DNA of 64,000 nt from Antedon mediterranea (lineage: Eukaryota; Echinodermata; Crinoidea; Comatulida; Antedonidae): contig NC_092675.1 in the NCBI RefSeq assembly GCF_964355755.1, positions 20,040,912 to 20,104,911 of the forward strand, read 5' to 3'. How positions within the stretch are numbered: position 1 is the first letter of the stretch; each line of letters starts with the position of its first letter. The translations under genes and the position numbers were made by a program. Of the stretch, positions 60,601 through 64,000 are shown piece after piece. The notes under the pieces are model-generated. The model saw only the letters and a program-made list of their open reading frames with translations, searched no databases and was not told where the DNA came from.

Positions 60601-62682
60601 AAACAGATATTCATGTCAGTGGTATGTCAAAACTGTTGATCAATCATTAACTTAAATTTTTAATTCATTTCTTTTCGTTAGGGTTGTGAATTAGGACCAG
60701 GTACTTACAGTACTAAAAGTTTCACAGAAAAACTGACAGGCAAAGTAACAAGTATACGAGGACCATACGACCTTTTCACGGGAGATCGCAATAAACCAAT
60801 CAAAACAGGGCATCTAGCTGTACCGGTAAGTTAAACATGAACTATTATTTTTGTAAGCCAATTTTTTAATAATTTTTTTTAAAGTAATCTGCGGTATCTA
60901 CCATACAAACTTGGTTTCCTGAGACTCCATTTCATTATTTTCTTAAAACATTGTACATACTATTATTTTTATTTTTATTTGAATAAATGTATTTGTAAAA
61001 ACTATTTATGTGGCGTAGGTTTCTGCCCTGTAAGAGACTATAAATGTCAATGATGATGTAATAGATACATTTTTTTTCGACAGGGAATGGCAAATCTTGG
61101 TCCAGGTCAATACGACCTTAAATCTTTTGCAGACAAATGGAATGATGAGCATCACATCAAACATGGAAGATTTGGTAAAGTGAGTCAGTACCCAACAAGA
61201 CCTTCAGAAAGAATGTATTGTTCAAGTCTACCACAGTGGCCTAGGTCAAATGTAAGTTTATAAAAATGTAATAATTTATCAGTATATATCTTCATTGATC
61301 CCTCATGGGGCAATTAACAAAGGGAGATGGATAAAATCAGCTTACAATATAAAGTACAAATTACGACATCAAATATAAAACTTTTAAGATTATGACAATG
61401 TAATAATAAAATATGATTGATAAGTTTGTGTTTATTATTAAATCTGTAAGATTTATTGGTGATTAGAATTTTCTCACTACTAATATTGTTTTTCCTCAAA
61501 TGATTTTTATTTTGTTTTTATTCAGACTGACCCTGGACCTGGGTCATATACTGCGAGGGAACTTTCTCGACCACAGGCCAAAGACTCGCCACCATTTATT
61601 TCATCTGCAGAGCGATTTGACAAGAGGTCAAGGAAGTTCTTCACGGGTCAAAATGTAAGTACAAGTTGAAATATATTGATTCTTATTATTAAGTATTAGG
61701 GATTCTTATTATTAAGTATTAGGAATTCATTGATATAAAGTTAATTAGATTTATTATATATATTTATAATATTACTACAATATGCAAAACAATTTACTCT
61801 TCAAAAGTCTGGAAAGAACAGAGATATTTTACCACCAGCTTTTGCCATACATGTAAGATTATTATGCCAAGTTGGGATCATAGGTAAACCACAATTTCAC
61901 TCAATTCATCAGTGCATGTTTTCTCATAACTACTGCATTATCCATAAAAGTGAATTTGTTATACAGTATTCACAATCAATGATTGAATTTTTCCAATTAA
62001 ATTTTTTACCGGGATATAGTTGGAAAAAGATAAAAAGATGGAGCATAACATTTCTATTCTATATTCAGTGTATCTTCTGGTATTTATGCAATTTTGCAAT
62101 TTATGCAATTTTGTTTGTTAATTTCATAGAATCCAGTTGGAGCAGGTAGATATGATATGCAGAGGTGGGTAGAGGCTCAGCATCGAAATGGACACTGTAG
62201 TGTCTTCAACTCAAAGGTTGGAAGAAAGAGCACAAAACGTGACAATATGATGCTGTAAGTATTGGTCAAATAAGGACTTTAGTACCATTCTGAGCTTCTC
62301 GGCATAACTGATTGTGAGTCACAAGAGGCATATTTGTTATATATGTTATATATACCACACTCACACAATAAGTTTCAAGTATTCTATTGCTATACAAGCT
62401 TAGCATAAAGTATATGAGAGCATAAACTGTGGTGCCTAATGCGTCATAGAAGATGCAACTCAGATACCAACTGAATTAAAGAATACATTTGTGTTGTCGT
62501 ACAGTATATTGATCTTTTGGCTGTAAGTGCCGTCACCAAATGTATTTGTTATCTTTCTATTTTCCAGGGAGCGTATTCAACCAAAAAATGTGCGCCCAGA
62601 AGATCGACTTCATTTGACAAAACCACAGACAGCTCAAGACTACATCCAAGCAAGAAAGATAATATATGCACAGCAAACTTGA
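57696..62682 (+). CDS. CIMAP2: Ciliary microtubule-associated protein 2 (LEXM/C1orf177)
   Basis: Exons are 57696-57748, 58160-58247, 58567-58737, 59542-59664, 60286-60423, 60682-60825, 61084-61251, 61526-61654, 62130-62254 and 62568-62682. They total 1,254 nt (417 residues), then TGA. The N-terminus FQGAPFGTQKSRFDVAGIHP is characteristic of this family. Six GPG-x-Y repeats (residues 52, 109, 150, 196, 245 and 299) and one degenerate GAGRY (342) are the STPG/SHIPPO-type motif of proteins lining axonemal microtubules. ASGPGWARAYEVSRMAALPHLLHKEQWEKK is also family-like. Exons three to eight are all multiples of three, phase 0, with the GPG near each 5' end, as expected from exon duplication. Two ATGs in tandem open the frame; the first is taken. 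Mammalian LEXM was also reported in lymphocyte expansion, but the ciliary role suits this neighbourhood better. Confidence 0.93.
58341..58470. repeat. 34-bp tandem repeat of CTTATTTGAATAAG palindromes
   Basis: About 3.5 units of GTGTCTTATTTGAATAAGC + ATGCCACTTAAATAA in CIMAP2 intron 2. Each half contains an inverted TTATTTRAATAA. Confidence 0.85.
58759..58903. repeat. MITE-A copy 14
   Basis: GTCTACACTACCAAACTAAT to AGTTTGATAGTGTAGACAAG in CIMAP2 intron 3, directly joined to repeat B. Confidence 0.83.
58904..59063 (-). repeat. Repeat B, copy 2 (inverted)
   Basis: Reverse complement of 47560-47710 with a 13-bp extra TTAATATTTTGCA segment. The junction to MITE-A is also shared with 47711. Confidence 0.82.
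59837..60138. repeat. 18-bp minisatellite (GTGTGGACAGTTCTTTA)n
   Basis: About 17 units of TAGTGTGGACAGTTCTTT in CIMAP2 intron 4. It degenerates at the right end (CCTTAGTATGGACAGTT). Units are direct and contiguous, with no spacers. Confidence 0.97.
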
Positions 62683-62948
62683 AATACATTTATTATGATA
62701 AAGTATGAAAATATTACCTAAGAAAAACTTTTTTGGTATTAAAAAAATGTAGTTCAGCCAACTACAGTATTATTCCAAGTATATCAGCAATGTTTTAAAT
62801 TTATAAAGTAGTTTTAATTTCTCTTTTACTGGAGGCATAATGTATAGTGTTGCATACAAAAGTATATAGGACATTAAATATGTATACTATTAGTAAGTAC
62901 TGTCTAATTCCAGTCTAGCTCTTCCAGACTACCTTCTCATGGGTTAGG

Positions 62949-63232
62949 ACCCATTTACACTAGGGTAGGACAATAACGATCAACGATAAATAGATAAATA
63001 TGCATTTTTCATACATAAACCAAAGGAAACCTTTAAAAACAATTTTCATCCAGAACTATAGAATAACCATCTATGATGATGATCACTTGATCGGATTTTT
63101 AAAAATATTATTTTTATCAATGACAGCAAAGTGATTTTCCTGTAGTTCTAATATGAAAACTTTTCCAATTTATTTTGTTTATGTAAGAAAAATGTATGTT
63201 TATTTATCTTTAACATCCTAGTGTAAATGGGT
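62949..63232. repeat. Inverted-repeat element (MITE-G)
   Basis: The ends ACCCATTTACACTAGG and CCTAGTGTAAATGGGT are perfect inverted repeats 284 bp apart overall. The AT-rich interior is non-coding. No target duplication is evident. Confidence 0.78.
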
Positions 63233-63436
63233 AAAAACAGAAGTCATTATTCCAACTTAAAATGACTGTATAACATTGGTTTATAGTGTATTTTTAAATG
63301 TAATTTTGCAAAACAAGAATGGTGCAATACATTTATAAAACGTGTATATTATAATTGAAATTAGCTAATAAACTGTATACATATCCGTTGTGGGCTATGC
63401 TACGCAGAACAATTGTAACAACAGTTATAGACCTCT

Positions 63437-63690
63437 CATTTTGGACACCCCCATTCAGAGAAAACCTTATTATGGGACACGTCCATCCAAGGGACACCCC
63501 TATTATTGGGACACCCCCATTCAGGGGACACCTTATTATGGGACACCCCCATTCATTGGAAACTCCTATTATGGGAACACCTCTATTCAAGGGACACCCC
63601 TGTTATGAGGACACTACACTAGAGAAACATGGATATGTTTTAGCACAGAGCCAGCCCCTGTTCAGTGGACACTTTGTTGATTCTGACTGT
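63437..63690. repeat. GGGACACCCCTATTATT degenerate tandem repeat
   Basis: About seven imperfect units of GGGACACCCCCATTCA / GGGACACCTTATTAT, closing with TGTCCCTTAATAGGGGTTCT. Open frames in three registers here are repeat artefacts. Confidence 0.8.
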
Positions 63691-64000
63691 GTCCCTTAAT
63701 AGGGGTTCTACTGTATGTTCCAACCCTTTGTTTAAATGTACTATGCAAGAGTGACGCATAGTGACCTTGTATTGTCTCCACACAAGTTCTTCCTTCCAGG
63801 CAAAGTTATGCAAATAGATGTGAATTCAAACAATTTTATTTTTAGAGGAATCAGGTGGATGGGTGAGGAAAAATAAAGCATTTGGCAAGACAAATTATAT
63901 TATGTAAATTTTCCCACCAATATATACAGTACAATGCTTAACCGCCGAAATATTGTTAACAGAAAAAATGAGTAATGGTGTAATGTTGGTAAAACTAGTA

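Larger units (their letters stand above)
62683..64000. other. CIMAP2 3' flank
   Basis: No further coding exon seen. It holds MITE-G, a GGGACACC tandem repeat and AT-rich DNA. An AATAAA at 63366-63371 is a distant poly(A) candidate. Confidence 0.5.

Noticed and set aside
63355-63699. 114-residue frame and two overlapping frames with PYYGT/GTPP repeats
   Set aside because: Direct translation of the GGGACACC tandem repeat in three registers.

Overview
This is AT-rich animal nuclear DNA with four multi-exon genes, all on the + strand, embedded in introns and spacers full of small DNA transposons. Introns have normal GT-AG borders, and every gene model below was assembled by hand from splice sites; each keeps one open frame to its stop codon. 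The protein content and the very frequent AGGCCT/TAGGCC words suggest a marine invertebrate, probably an echinoderm or another invertebrate deuterostome. That placement is inference, not proof.

Layout. (1) 3069-12777: TM9SF3, a nine-membrane-span protein of the secretory pathway. All exons after the first are present; the signal-peptide exon lies left of the window. (2) 18730-28094: P4HTM, a transmembrane prolyl 4-hydroxylase with two EF hands and intact iron and 2-oxoglutarate ligands, complete in seven exons (473 residues). (3) 29533-55254: SPATA1, a sperm/cilium coiled-coil protein, complete in thirteen exons (962 residues) and about twice the length I recall for the mammalian protein because of extra central exons. 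(4) 57696-62682: CIMAP2 (LEXM/C1orf177), a ciliary microtubule-associated protein built of GPG-x-Y (STPG/SHIPPO-type) repeats, complete in ten exons (417 residues), with one repeat per symmetric exon. SPATA1 and CIMAP2 are head-to-tail neighbours 2.4 kb apart and both belong to cilia or sperm tails. TM9SF3 and P4HTM both act in the ER/Golgi membrane system, but nothing in the sequence links them.

Mobile DNA is the most striking content. A 2.3-kb element with long inverted ends and a perfect 8-bp target duplication (338-2638) carries a 1.4-kb CAGT-ended, TA-inserting (Tc1/mariner-like) non-autonomous element. A near-identical inverted copy of that inner element sits in TM9SF3 intron 6, inside a smaller MITE. 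A third CAGT/TA element (3344-5402) fills TM9SF3 intron 2. A 4.3-kb element with a TAGT duplication (42870-47167) fills part of SPATA1 intron 10. One MITE family (MITE-A) has about fourteen copies in the window, and several other inverted-repeat families occur. A short Ty3/gypsy-type pol fragment is trapped inside one MITE-A copy.

I found no operon, CRISPR array, toxin, virus or new enzymatic system. The observations most worth following are the nested transposons, a cluster of RFX X-box-like sites in the big SPATA1 intron, a nearly perfect 61-bp palindrome between SPATA1 and CIMAP2, and the lineage-expanded SPATA1 middle region. No tRNA or rRNA gene was recognised.
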